From Bacteroidales bacterium 45-6 (GTDB lineage Bacteria > Bacteroidota > Bacteroidia > Bacteroidales > Dysgonomonadaceae), in assembly GCA_001897035.1 (NCBI GenBank), contig MKRS01000606.1, forward strand, positions 1 to 6,220: 6,220 bases of DNA, written 5' to 3'. How positions within the stretch are numbered: the stretch's first letter is position 1; each line of letters opens with the position of its first letter. Position numbers and translations under genes: made by a program. Under the pieces are notes generated by a model. The model was not told where the DNA came from, ran no database searches, and worked only from the letters and a program-made list of their open reading frames with translations. This document shows, in pieces, positions 1-6,212 of the stretch.

Positions 1-363
1 TTCTTTGATTCTCTGTGTGATTGAAATATCCTGACTGCTTACTTCTAAATTTCCTGAAGGATGGTTGTGCGCGACAATAAGTCCTGAGGCATTAGTAAGT
101 ATTGCAGATTGGAGTATAACACGAATATCGACAGGACAAGCTGAGATTCCGCATTCCGCCACAAGTTGGTATCCAAGGACTTCGTTTGATTGATTTAACA
201 GCAGCACCTTGAAATATTCCCTATGCTCTACCGTGCCTTCCCTGAAAGTTGACATCAACACTTGGTAGGCATCCTTGGCGGATTTGATTTTCAGGCGTTC
301 CTTTCTCTTGATGGAAGGCTTGTATGAGAGTTCCACTTCCGCAACTTTATATATCCATTTCAT
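1..363 (-). CDS. RadC-like JAB (MPN+) domain protein, C-terminus cut by window edge
   Basis: The frame reads 121 codons from an ATG at 363 to the window edge without a stop, so the protein is partial at its C-terminus. It carries the JAMM metal-binding signature HNHPSG followed by SSQD at about residues 98-111 (the HxH...SxxD pattern). Upstream of this are features of the short RadC proteins: a YKVAEVELSY start, a middle VEHREYFKVLLLNQ and a VDIRVILQSAILTNAS helix. Full-length RadC has an N-terminal helix-hairpin-helix region. This version lacks it and starts just before the JAB domain, as is usual for the roughly 150-residue forms on Bacteroidota mobile elements. The molecular role of RadC is not settled; the old link to DNA repair is doubtful. 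It lies 90 bp downstream of the DUF3871 gene, with a terminator between them, so it probably has its own promoter, although I see no good TAnnTTTG box. Confidence 0.93.
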   Translation of the reverse strand, partial: MKWIYKVAEVELSYKPSIKRKERLKIKSAKDAYQVLMSTFREGTVEHREYFKVLLLNQSNEVLGYQLVAECGISACPVDIRVILQSAILTNASGLIVAHNHPSGNLEVSSQDISITQRIKE

Positions 364-401
364 GATATGCAATGTTTAATTTTTGATTATTAGATAAATA
401 G

Positions 402-433
402 AAAAGGACACCTAACTGAATGGATGCCCTTTT
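402..433 (-). terminator. Intrinsic terminator after the DUF3871 gene
   Basis: On the minus strand the arms 433-423 and 412-402 form an 11-bp stem with two G-U pairs around a 10-base loop. The stem is flanked by AAAA on the 5' side and runs into a U-rich tail (CCTTTTCTATTTAT). It begins about 20 bases past the DUF3871 stop codon, the expected position for a terminator, and separates that gene from the RadC-like gene. Confidence 0.6.
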
Positions 434-453
434 ATAGTCAATCAAAATATCAC

Positions 454-1449
454 TTAGCCAAGAAACCAAGCGTATTGTGTGTCACCCTGCTTTGCACGGT
501 ATATTCCCTGGACGAATTCCGTACAGTTCAAATTTCGTTCCAGAAAATTATCTATGTAGCTGGACTTTACTGAACCGTTCAAAAGGTTTAGTAGCTGCCA
601 TCCAGATATTGTGCTTGTTGTTGCCCTAAAATTTTCATCGGCGATAAAAGCCCTGCAAGCCACATTGATCTGGCTATCTCCCAAAAGCATCCTTGGCAAC
701 CGTTTTTGCTGTGCAGGGTTCAATGCCTGGTATAACCTCATGCGTCCCACGATTTGACAGAATTCCCTCTCGGTGATCCTCATGGATGCAAGGTTGTTGA
801 AAAGTTCCATGTCACTTGCTGGATTATATCTGTGAAACAAGTTCAGTGCAGCCTTGTATAGCTCTTGAACATCCAGCACTTCTATCTTGTCCTGCAATCC
901 ATCCGTTGTAAGCATCAGGTTGGAACATACGCTATTTTTAAACCCGATGAATATTTTAAATTTTTCCACGGATTTCCTGCTGTACAGGTTCATCTCATTG
1001 TAGGCCCTTACCCCTCCAATTGACAAGGTCAGGCTATTGCCCGATTGAGTCTGCACGACGGATGGGATCTCGATGCAGAAACACATACGTTGATAGAACA
1101 AGGTCTTCTCGTTCTCCATCAACTCCGAAGTCTTCTTCCCCAATGCGGAAGGTATCCTGCCATTGATCGGATGTGAAATTCTAATTCCTGGCTCACAGAT
1201 CGCCATCCCGTGGAAATAATCTTTTGCGGCCTCTACCACCGCATTGATAAACGACTGATGGGAGATGGTCTCTTCCATACTTGCAAAACTGGGAATGATG
1301 CACTCCCATTTAAGGTGTTCCAATGTCACCTGCTGCGTATTGGCTTCAATAAAATGTGTGCCTGAAACGGGTTGATCCACAATAGTTGCATCTTCTGCAA
1401 AATCGCCAATCCTTAGGCGTTTGGTTTGTTTAATTTCTAACTGCCTCAT
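454..1449 (-). CDS. DUF3871 family protein
   Basis: A complete frame of 331 residues with an ATG start at 1449 and a TAA stop. I recognise the family pattern of DUF3871, common on Bacteroidota conjugative and mobilisable elements: IPSFASMEETISHQSFI near residues 52-68, IRISHPINGRIP near 89-100, GVRAYNEMNLYSRKS near 146-160, FIGFKNSVCSNL near 167-178, QKRLPRMLLGDSQIN near 248-262, KSSYIDNFLERNLN near 295-308, and the ending YAWFLG. The length matches my recollection of the family (about 330). No signal peptide or membrane segment is visible, so it is presumably cytoplasmic. The function is unknown. By eye the pattern recalls phage/plasmid DUF932-like proteins, but that link is only a suggestion. 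Its neighbour downstream is a RadC-like gene, a pairing typical of element backbones. Sampled lines are GC-richer than the helicase-like gene upstream. Confidence 0.92.
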   Translation of the reverse strand: MRQLEIKQTKRLRIGDFAEDATIVDQPVSGTHFIEANTQQVTLEHLKWECIIPSFASMEETISHQSFINAVVEAAKDYFHGMAICEPGIRISHPINGRIPSALGKKTSELMENEKTLFYQRMCFCIEIPSVVQTQSGNSLTLSIGGVRAYNEMNLYSRKSVEKFKIFIGFKNSVCSNLMLTTDGLQDKIEVLDVQELYKAALNLFHRYNPASDMELFNNLASMRITEREFCQIVGRMRLYQALNPAQQKRLPRMLLGDSQINVACRAFIADENFRATTSTISGWQLLNLLNGSVKSSYIDNFLERNLNCTEFVQGIYRAKQGDTQYAWFLG

Positions 1450-1493
1450 AACTTTAAATTTTTAAGTAGTATTTTTGATTGACGGAAATAAAG

Positions 1494-1551
1494 GCAAACA
1501 GCCCAAAAAACGGGAATGAATTTCTCCAATCCGATTTCCGGGCCTGTTTGC
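1494..1551. repeat. Long imperfect inverted repeat upstream of DUF3871
   Basis: GCAAACAG at 1494-1501 is matched by CTGTTTGC at 1544-1551. After one C-C mismatch, CC (1503-1504) pairs with GG (1541-1542). After a bulge of six A, CGGGAA (1511-1516) pairs with TTTCCG (1535-1540) with one G-T pair. The loop is 18 bases. The stem lies 45-100 bases upstream of the DUF3871 start. It could be a leader RNA structure, a protein-binding dyad or part of a transfer or replication origin; the sequence alone does not decide. Confidence 0.6.
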
Positions 1552-1737
1552 GCTTCCCTTATTTTTATATCTTAAATAGGGCATTGTGTGTAATAGTGAT
1601 TGCGGTAGATTTTGGGGGCTTTCCGCCCGTGCTTTTTCCTATGATTTCATTTTTCCTGAAGTGGCAGGAGGGGGGCTTGAATAGTGTTGTGGTGGAGGGG
1701 GAATGACATAAGAGTGTAGGTAAATATGAGGTAGGTC

Positions 1738-1802
1738 AAAATAAAAGCCGATAGCCACTCTTTCTTATTTATTAGATCCAAGTGGCTGTCAGCCTTATTT
1801 TT
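1738..1802. terminator. Long bidirectional terminator after the helicase-like gene
   Basis: AGCCACT (1753-1759) and AGTGGCT (1781-1787) form the top of a stem. It continues outward through GCC/GGC-like pairs with wobble pairs into AAAATAA opposite TTATTTT, about 20 bp in total around a 21-base loop. Both strands end in T-rich tails: TTATTTTTTT on the plus strand and CTTTTATTTTG on the minus strand. It starts about 40 bases past the stop codon of the helicase-like gene, so it most likely ends that transcript. Confidence 0.75.
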
Positions 1803-1842
1803 TTATGTGGATATTTTTTTCGAAAAAACGCCTTATATATCC

Positions 1843-3711
1843 CTAATCAGTTTTTTCTCCACCATCCGATTTATAGCCTTGAATTGTATATCTGGCTGGC
1901 TTTTCTTTATTGTTTGATGTTACATCACAATATTTCTCAATTGTTGTCTGAGTTACCTTGACCCTTATCCCATAATCCGAATATAATTCCGCAAGTAATT
2001 TTTTTGTTTCATCTTTTGTGGGATTGCTTTGAAGAGGGTATTCCCTTTGGATTATCTGTAAAATGGTCGGGAAAAGTTCTTTTTCTTTTACGATGGCTTT
2101 TTGTTTGTTCAAAGCTTCTTCTAATTTAGATTTTTTCCCGTAACCGATTAACTCTATCTTATCTTTGCCCAGATATTCAAAGGCATTAACAATTAATTGC
2201 CCAAGTTCTTTATCACTTATCTCGTAAGAAGATAGGTATTTTCTCATGGATTCTATATCAAAGTCAGGATTTGATTCTTTAAGGCTTGACAGCTTGCATA
2301 ATTCTTCAACGATTTCTTTCCTTTTCTCTGATGCCGAAAGTCCTTTCGTCTTATTCTTAAATTTTATTATTGAGTCGTCTCCATAAACTTGAGCATTTAC
2401 ATTAAAATGCCCCGTATCATTGTATGCCTGAATTAACAACCTTGGGTCAGTATAATATCTCTTTATCCGCTCTTCATTGTATTGATTATCCAAAATGAAG
2501 TGATTGAAATTGCCATTCTCATCCAAATAGCCTGAATATGATATTTTTTCTGCATCTGTATTCAACGCTCTTTTCGTTGCCTCAGTCAGATCATCTTTAT
2601 ATTCACCCTTTATCCAGTCAAATGTTTTCTTGTATCTTTCAATCATCTGGTTAATTTTCTCATTTGTTTTAACATCGAGGTCCGGTCTGTAATTGGTAAT
2701 GTGGGTCAGGCTATTGAATGGAATTTCTTCGTTTAGATATTTATTTCTGAATCGACCGTATATTTGTATTGCTTCGGTGTACGGGTCAATCATCGTGTGA
2801 AGGGCTTCATCCAAGTCTGTCAAGATGACAATATCCGGCTTAATATTAAGGAAAATATCAACCGCCGAGAAAAATCTACTCGTGAAGAAATTATATTTAG
2901 CTAATGGAGGTTCAACGTTGTCCATGGAGATCTTATAGCCCCGCTTTACTAATTTTTGCAAACTTTTGCTTGAACAAAATATCTTTGATTGCCCTTCGAT
3001 TTTTAATGTCTGAACAATCTTATCAATGCTGTCTGTTTTATTCATGAAGATGCAAACGCATTCGCTGTATTTCAATTCGTCCAGCAACTTTTCTCGAATT
3101 TTCATCATCACCGAATCTGTAATTATAAGATGCAAATCCTTCTTATAATCAAAAGTCGGCTGGACTTCCAAAATCTGGAATTTATATTTTTCAAAATCAG
3201 GATGGCTTAGGTTCAATACTGTTGCTGAAACGAAAGATTTGTTCTCAAAACGGAAAAAATCATTTACTGGTAGAGCAATATCGTGCCTATAATCAATATC
3301 CTGGATTATTTTCTCGCATTCGTCAAACAGACAGAAGAATCTTGAAAAAAAACCTTCTTCCCCCAATATGTTAATTGCCACTCTTTTTACTTTCACATAG
3401 CTTTCCGGGGTTGTCAGTATTTTTTTATATTTTACATCTTTGTTGCTTAAATATTTCTTTATGCTGGATTCCTTGCATCCTTCCCATACTCCCAGTAATT
3501 CAGCACGACCTTCTGTTTTCCCTAATATCACAGGGATATTAGGTTCAATTATAATTGAGTCTCTTTCTGCATTTATCTCACCATGGGTTGCACCCAGTCC
3601 AGGCAGGGTCTTTTTTATTATAGAGTTCGGCGGTATGTTGTTGTACCCATCATCCTTTAAGGCTTCACTTAGATATTGTCCTTTGTTTATTAATAATTTT
3701 GTTTCCTTCAT
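1843..3711 (-). CDS. Superfamily 2 helicase-like protein with an altered Walker A motif
   Basis: The frame gives 622 residues from the ATG at 3711. It stays open upstream to a TTG at 3765 (640 residues), but the protein-like part starts at KETKLLINKGQYL, so I prefer the ATG. A GTG at 3717 is better spaced (11 bases) from an AGGAG at 3729-3733. Numbered from the ATG, helicase motifs appear in order: a P-loop-like PGLGAT at 37-42, an Ia-like IIIEPNIPV at 53-61, TTPES at about 100-104, motif II FDECE at 129-133, motif III SAT at 162-164, a IV-like VCIFMNKT at about 219-226, a V-like TSRFFSAVDI at 277-286 and motif VI QIYGRFRN at 316-323. The lysine of GxGKT is replaced by alanine. The remaining 300 residues are charged, probably helical, and unrecognised; the C-terminal end may be a small DNA-binding fold. 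I infer a cytoplasmic nucleic-acid-dependent ATPase or a degenerate relative, loosely like origin-binding helicases. The gene is markedly AT-rich, suggesting acquired cargo. Confidence 0.75.
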   Translation of the reverse strand: MKETKLLINKGQYLSEALKDDGYNNIPPNSIIKKTLPGLGATHGEINAERDSIIIEPNIPVILGKTEGRAELLGVWEGCKESSIKKYLSNKDVKYKKILTTPESYVKVKRVAINILGEEGFFSRFFCLFDECEKIIQDIDYRHDIALPVNDFFRFENKSFVSATVLNLSHPDFEKYKFQILEVQPTFDYKKDLHLIITDSVMMKIREKLLDELKYSECVCIFMNKTDSIDKIVQTLKIEGQSKIFCSSKSLQKLVKRGYKISMDNVEPPLAKYNFFTSRFFSAVDIFLNIKPDIVILTDLDEALHTMIDPYTEAIQIYGRFRNKYLNEEIPFNSLTHITNYRPDLDVKTNEKINQMIERYKKTFDWIKGEYKDDLTEATKRALNTDAEKISYSGYLDENGNFNHFILDNQYNEERIKRYYTDPRLLIQAYNDTGHFNVNAQVYGDDSIIKFKNKTKGLSASEKRKEIVEELCKLSSLKESNPDFDIESMRKYLSSYEISDKELGQLIVNAFEYLGKDKIELIGYGKKSKLEEALNKQKAIVKEKELFPTILQIIQREYPLQSNPTKDETKKLLAELYSDYGIRVKVTQTTIEKYCDVTSNNKEKPARYTIQGYKSDGGEKTD

Positions 3712-3870
3712 TTTCACTTTTAAAGAAACTCCTGCAACGTGCAGACCCGTGATTACATCGTGCAATCACACTTGTAAATATCAAAAGACAAGCCATGTAG
3801 TTAAAGTAAATCGACCATTTTTTATGTCATATTACTTGATCTGATTATCAGTAATCGACCATTTTTCACA
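3712..3870 (-). promoter_or_regulatory. Leader and probable control region of the helicase-like gene
   Basis: This stretch contains, moving away from the start codon, an AGGAG at 3729-3733, the dyad CTGCA-ACG-TGCAG at 3732-3744 that overlaps it, the dyad GTGATT/AATCAC at 3749-3769, the two copies of a 14-bp direct repeat, and an ATTACT/AGTAAT dyad between them (3831-3855, one bulged T). The hairpin next to AGGAG could hide the ribosome site. A clear Bacteroidota -7/-33 promoter pair was not found, so the transcription start is unknown. Confidence 0.45.
3809..3866. repeat. Pair of 14-bp direct repeats, likely operator or iteron sites
   Basis: AATCGACCATTTTT occurs at 3809-3822 and again, perfectly, at 3853-3866, 44 bp apart (about four helical turns). 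The similarity extends upstream as GTAAATCGACC versus GTAATCGACC, with a one-base gap. Both copies are in the same direction, 100-155 bases upstream of the helicase-like start codon. Paired sites on one face of the helix suit a regulator or replication-protein binding region. Confidence 0.65.
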
Positions 3871-3877
3871 AATAGAA

Positions 3878-3911
3878 AAGCGAAATGACTGATCGGTTTG
3901 TCATTTCGCTT
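3878..3911 (-). terminator. Terminator after the unknown 313-residue gene
   Basis: AAGCGAAATGAC (3878-3889) and GTCATTTCGCTT (3900-3911) are a perfect 12-bp inverted repeat with a 10-base loop. On the minus strand it is followed by TTTTCTATTTG, giving a good intrinsic terminator about 55 bases past the stop of the gene at 3966-4907. The plus side has no T-run, so it should act in the minus direction only. It makes co-transcription with the helicase-like gene unlikely. Confidence 0.75.
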
Positions 3912-3923
3912 GATATAGTGGAG

Positions 3924-3941
3924 CATGTCAAAATTGACATG
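3924..3941. repeat. Perfect 18-bp palindrome CATGTCAA-AA-TTGACATG
   Basis: Two 8-base arms are separated by two bases. It lies 25 bases past the stop of the 313-residue gene and just before that gene's terminator. The very short spacer is more like a binding site for a dimeric DNA-binding protein than an RNA hairpin. No second copy was seen in the window. Confidence 0.5.
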
Positions 3942-3965
3942 TAAGGCAAAGAACCTCTCAATATT

Positions 3966-4907
3966 TTAGTAGAACCGCAGAGTTTCGTTGTTGGGTGATG
4001 TTTTATAATTTTTGTATTTGAGGTAATTTTGAACTGGATCACTACTGCTTTTTAAAAGGGAATTTATAACGCCTTGCATCGTGTTGGAATCGCTTATCTT
4101 GTCCTTGAGGGTAATCATGCCTATGCATATCAGATAGTCAATGAGAAACTTGCATTGCTCTGCCGTGACCTTATTCTCAATCGATTGTTTAATATTTTCA
4201 CTGATGAACCGATATGTCCCGCAAATGAAGTAATTCATGTAGGGCTTTTTGATTCTTCGTCCTTTAGAATCGGAATAGAGGATGTTTAATTCTTCGTTTG
4301 CTTCCTCAAGGGAATTAACCCCCAGGTACTTGTCAAGGTATTCTAGGAGCATCTTTTCGATCCATTTTTGATCGTTTTTTAGCTTGATAAGTGGGGCACT
4401 ACCTATTCCCAATGTTATATTATGAGGTTTTATCCCTTCATTTCTTTTTAGAACGGCATATAGCTTCAACATGTCAGGCCTGATATTTTCCACATACTGC
4501 CTGTAATCTTCATAGCCAGTGTCAATTCCCAATTCATTTTTATAAGGGTCTAAAAAGTTAGTCCGCCTGTTCGAAAGAACGCTTATGAGAAAAAATAAAT
4601 GCTGTAAGGGCTTTTCTATATTTTGTCTCGAAAAAAATGACTCCAGTTTATCTATCTGCTCTCCAAAATCTTCCGTGCATCGTATTTTGACATGTTCGTC
4701 GGATTCAAGGGCGTACTTAATGGCATCGACTTGGCCGTTTTGCAAACAAATATTTCTGATGTCTTCATTTATCGCCCCATTCTCGAAGTGATTCTTATAG
4801 ATTACCGACAGTTCAAAGCTAATGTCAGCATATTCAAAGCCCCAATATCTATTCAAGAGAGGAAAATAAGCCTTAAGTATAGGAATGTAAACTGAATATG
4901 TAGCCAT
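3966..4907 (-). CDS. Unrecognised protein of 313 residues, AT-rich cargo gene
   Basis: I do not recognise this protein. The frame is open from a TTG at 4952, but that codon lies in the loop of the terminator that follows the integrase. The first ATG, at 4907 (MATYSVYIPI), comes 22 bases after the stem and is the better start, giving 313 residues. The protein appears cytoplasmic: no signal peptide or membrane span, many charged residues, and alternating hydrophobic stretches that suggest mostly helices. Visible landmarks are an aromatic N-terminus (AYFPLLNRYWGFEY), a lysine/arginine patch SKGRRIKKPYMNYF at about 229-242 and a hydrophobic helix CKFLIDYLICIGMI at about 267-280. No nucleotide-binding or nuclease motif is evident. 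It sits between the integrase and the helicase-like gene, with terminators on both sides, so it is probably its own transcription unit. A role in element control or defence is possible but has no direct support. Confidence 0.85.
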   Translation of the reverse strand: MATYSVYIPILKAYFPLLNRYWGFEYADISFELSVIYKNHFENGAINEDIRNICLQNGQVDAIKYALESDEHVKIRCTEDFGEQIDKLESFFSRQNIEKPLQHLFFLISVLSNRRTNFLDPYKNELGIDTGYEDYRQYVENIRPDMLKLYAVLKRNEGIKPHNITLGIGSAPLIKLKNDQKWIEKMLLEYLDKYLGVNSLEEANEELNILYSDSKGRRIKKPYMNYFICGTYRFISENIKQSIENKVTAEQCKFLIDYLICIGMITLKDKISDSNTMQGVINSLLKSSSDPVQNYLKYKNYKTSPNNETLRFY

Positions 4908-4929
4908 TTTTATTGCGAAATTAAGAAAA

Positions 4930-4961
4930 TAATCCCGTCCACAACCAAGCAAACGGGATTA
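4930..4961 (-). terminator. Intrinsic terminator after the integrase
   Basis: TAATCCCGT (4930-4938) and ACGGGATTA (4953-4961) form a perfect 9-bp stem with a 14-base loop. The minus strand continues with TTTTCTTAATTT. The stem starts 6 bases past the integrase stop codon. It also shows that the TTG at 4952, in the loop, is an unlikely start for the next gene. Confidence 0.75.
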
Positions 4962-4967
4962 ATAAAA

Positions 4968-6173
4968 TCACAACAAATTCTTCATCGCCTCGTCCACCTG
5001 TTCGCTATCAAAACTATCAAGGTATATCTGGGTGGTTGCAATGTCTGAATGCCCCAAAGCTTCACCAATCAAAGCTATGTTCACGCCTGATTTCTTCAAT
5101 ATAGTGGCAAACGAATGACGAGCCACATAGGTGGTCAAGGTTGTATCGACTTGGGCAAGCTTGGCAACTTTTTTCAGGTTTCTATCCACATGCCCCAGGA
5201 CTTTATGAATTCTGTTTTCTTTCTGCGTGCTGGTCTCATGGATTTTCCTGTCTAAGATTGGAAATAAATATCCTGAATCATTTTTATATGTTTCAATGAT
5301 GTTTCTTGCATCAGGCAATAACGAGACTTTCACGTTTTTTCCAGTCTTCTGGCGTTTATAGTGCAAGAAATTGCCTGAGAGATTTTCAAGGATGAGATTT
5401 GAAATATCTGTAAAATTGATGCCGCTGCACAGGTAGCTGAAAATAAACATGTCTCTGCTAAAACGAATGTAGAACCTTTGGCCTGTCAGGTCGAGGTTCT
5501 TGATCTTCATTATATCAGATTTAGAAATGGCTCTTTTTTGAGTTGACACATCAAACTTCGAAAGCTTGTATTCATTGAACGGATACTGTGCTTTTTTGGC
5601 GCATTTGTCTTCAATCGCTTTGTTGTAGGCACTGCGGAGGGTGCGGAACAACAGGCTGATCGTTGTTTCTTTGTTTTTCTTGGCACGCAGCCATTTCTCG
5701 TATTTTTCCAACCAATTGACATTGATTTCTTGGAAGGTAATGTTGAGTTTGTTTTTAGAAAATGACAGCAGGGAGTTCAGGGAACTTTTATAGACACGCC
5801 TGTTTCCCCTGTTGTTCGTTTCTTCATATTGCCTTATTAGCTGGAGGTAATATTCTTCAACGGAGCAACGAATGTTCTGCTGTTTTTCACCAAGTAATGA
5901 ATTGACGGTATAGTCTTTTTCTTCCGAGTTAAATTCAAGGATTTTCTTTTGGATAGCTTCCTTTTTCTTGAGGATGATGCTTATAATCCTTTCCCTGTCA
6001 GGACATTTAAGCTTCGGCTCGTTCTTCTTGAAATCCCATAATTGGGGGCTGATTGAGATTCCTAAACTTTGATAAGTTCTTTTTCCATCTTTACAGATGC
6101 GCAGCATGAGTGGATTTTCACCATTCGAAAGTGTCTTTTGCTTGTAGCAAATAATTGAAACTGAGGCGTTCAT
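4968..6173 (-). CDS. Tyrosine recombinase (site-specific integrase), Bacteroidota type
   Basis: A complete protein of 401 residues, ATG at 6173. It would integrate and excise the element by cutting and rejoining DNA through a covalent phosphotyrosine. Three parts are visible: an arm-binding domain (about 1-90, with LMLRICKDGKRTYQSLGISI), a SAM-like core-binding domain (about 103-200, with NWLEKYEKWL), and the catalytic domain (about 210-395). Catalytic elements are Lys276 in RQKTGK, Arg352 in YVARHSFAT, His375 in LGHSD and the nucleophile Tyr384 in TQIYLDSF. The first arginine of the catalytic set is missing: SGINFTDI puts Asn253 where TGLRxSE has Arg. Tyr349 stands where many relatives have His in HxLRH, which is common in Bacteroides integrases. 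Length is normal and the frame intact. Upstream lie tandem repeats and a possible core attachment site; a terminator follows directly. Confidence 0.97.
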   Translation of the reverse strand: MNASVSIICYKQKTLSNGENPLMLRICKDGKRTYQSLGISISPQLWDFKKNEPKLKCPDRERIISIILKKKEAIQKKILEFNSEEKDYTVNSLLGEKQQNIRCSVEEYYLQLIRQYEETNNRGNRRVYKSSLNSLLSFSKNKLNITFQEINVNWLEKYEKWLRAKKNKETTISLLFRTLRSAYNKAIEDKCAKKAQYPFNEYKLSKFDVSTQKRAISKSDIMKIKNLDLTGQRFYIRFSRDMFIFSYLCSGINFTDISNLILENLSGNFLHYKRQKTGKNVKVSLLPDARNIIETYKNDSGYLFPILDRKIHETSTQKENRIHKVLGHVDRNLKKVAKLAQVDTTLTTYVARHSFATILKKSGVNIALIGEALGHSDIATTQIYLDSFDSEQVDEAMKNLL

Positions 6174-6183
6174 AAGCCGTTTT

Positions 6184-6207
6184 TCGGTTTACATCTCGGT
6201 TTACATC
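6184..6207. repeat. Tandem 12-bp repeat upstream of the integrase
   Basis: TCGGTTTACATC occurs twice in direct succession (6184-6195 and 6196-6207), 11 bases upstream of the integrase start codon. Direct repeats at this place suit arm-type binding sites of the integrase or an operator for its own expression. Which of the two cannot be decided from the sequence. Confidence 0.65.
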
Positions 6208-6212
6208 AACCT

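Larger units (their letters stand above)
1450..1842. other. Noncoding stretch with inverted repeats and a G-rich block
   Basis: About 390 bases with no convincing gene. From left to right it holds the AT-rich leader of the DUF3871 gene (1450-1490), a long imperfect inverted repeat (1494-1551), a second weaker stem (1556-1581), a short GC stem GGGC-TTTCC-GCCC inside 1617-1635, a strongly G-biased block on the plus strand (about 1664-1702), a bidirectional terminator (1738-1802) and the perfect palindrome of six T, CG, six A at 1815-1828. A TTG-started plus-strand frame of 75 codons crosses it but shows no protein-like character. The promoter of DUF3871 should lie here, but I find no clear TTTG/TAnnTTTG pair at the usual spacing. 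Confidence 0.6.

Noticed and set aside
364..401. Bacteroidota promoter (TTTG / TAnnTTTG) for the RadC-like gene
   Set aside because: The region is AT-rich but neither box matches at proper spacing, so no promoter was called.
1479..1706. Plus-strand frame of 75 codons in the noncoding stretch
   Set aside because: It starts with TTG, runs across the long inverted repeat and the G-rich block, has no ribosome site and no protein-like pattern.
3440..3844. Plus-strand frame of 134 codons
   Set aside because: It is mostly antisense to the helicase-like gene and has the serine/phenylalanine/proline-rich make-up of a reverse-strand shadow; the gene beneath it has clear motifs.
4074..4895. Three short plus-strand frames (67-71 codons)
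   Set aside because: All are antisense to the 313-residue gene, without ribosome sites or recognisable features.
4908..4952. N-terminal extension of the 313-residue protein from TTG 4952
   Set aside because: The TTG lies in the loop of the integrase terminator, and the first ATG follows shortly after.
5510..5722. Minus-strand frame of 70 codons inside the integrase
   Set aside because: It overlaps the integrase in another frame, and the integrase frame is intact and fully matched to its family.
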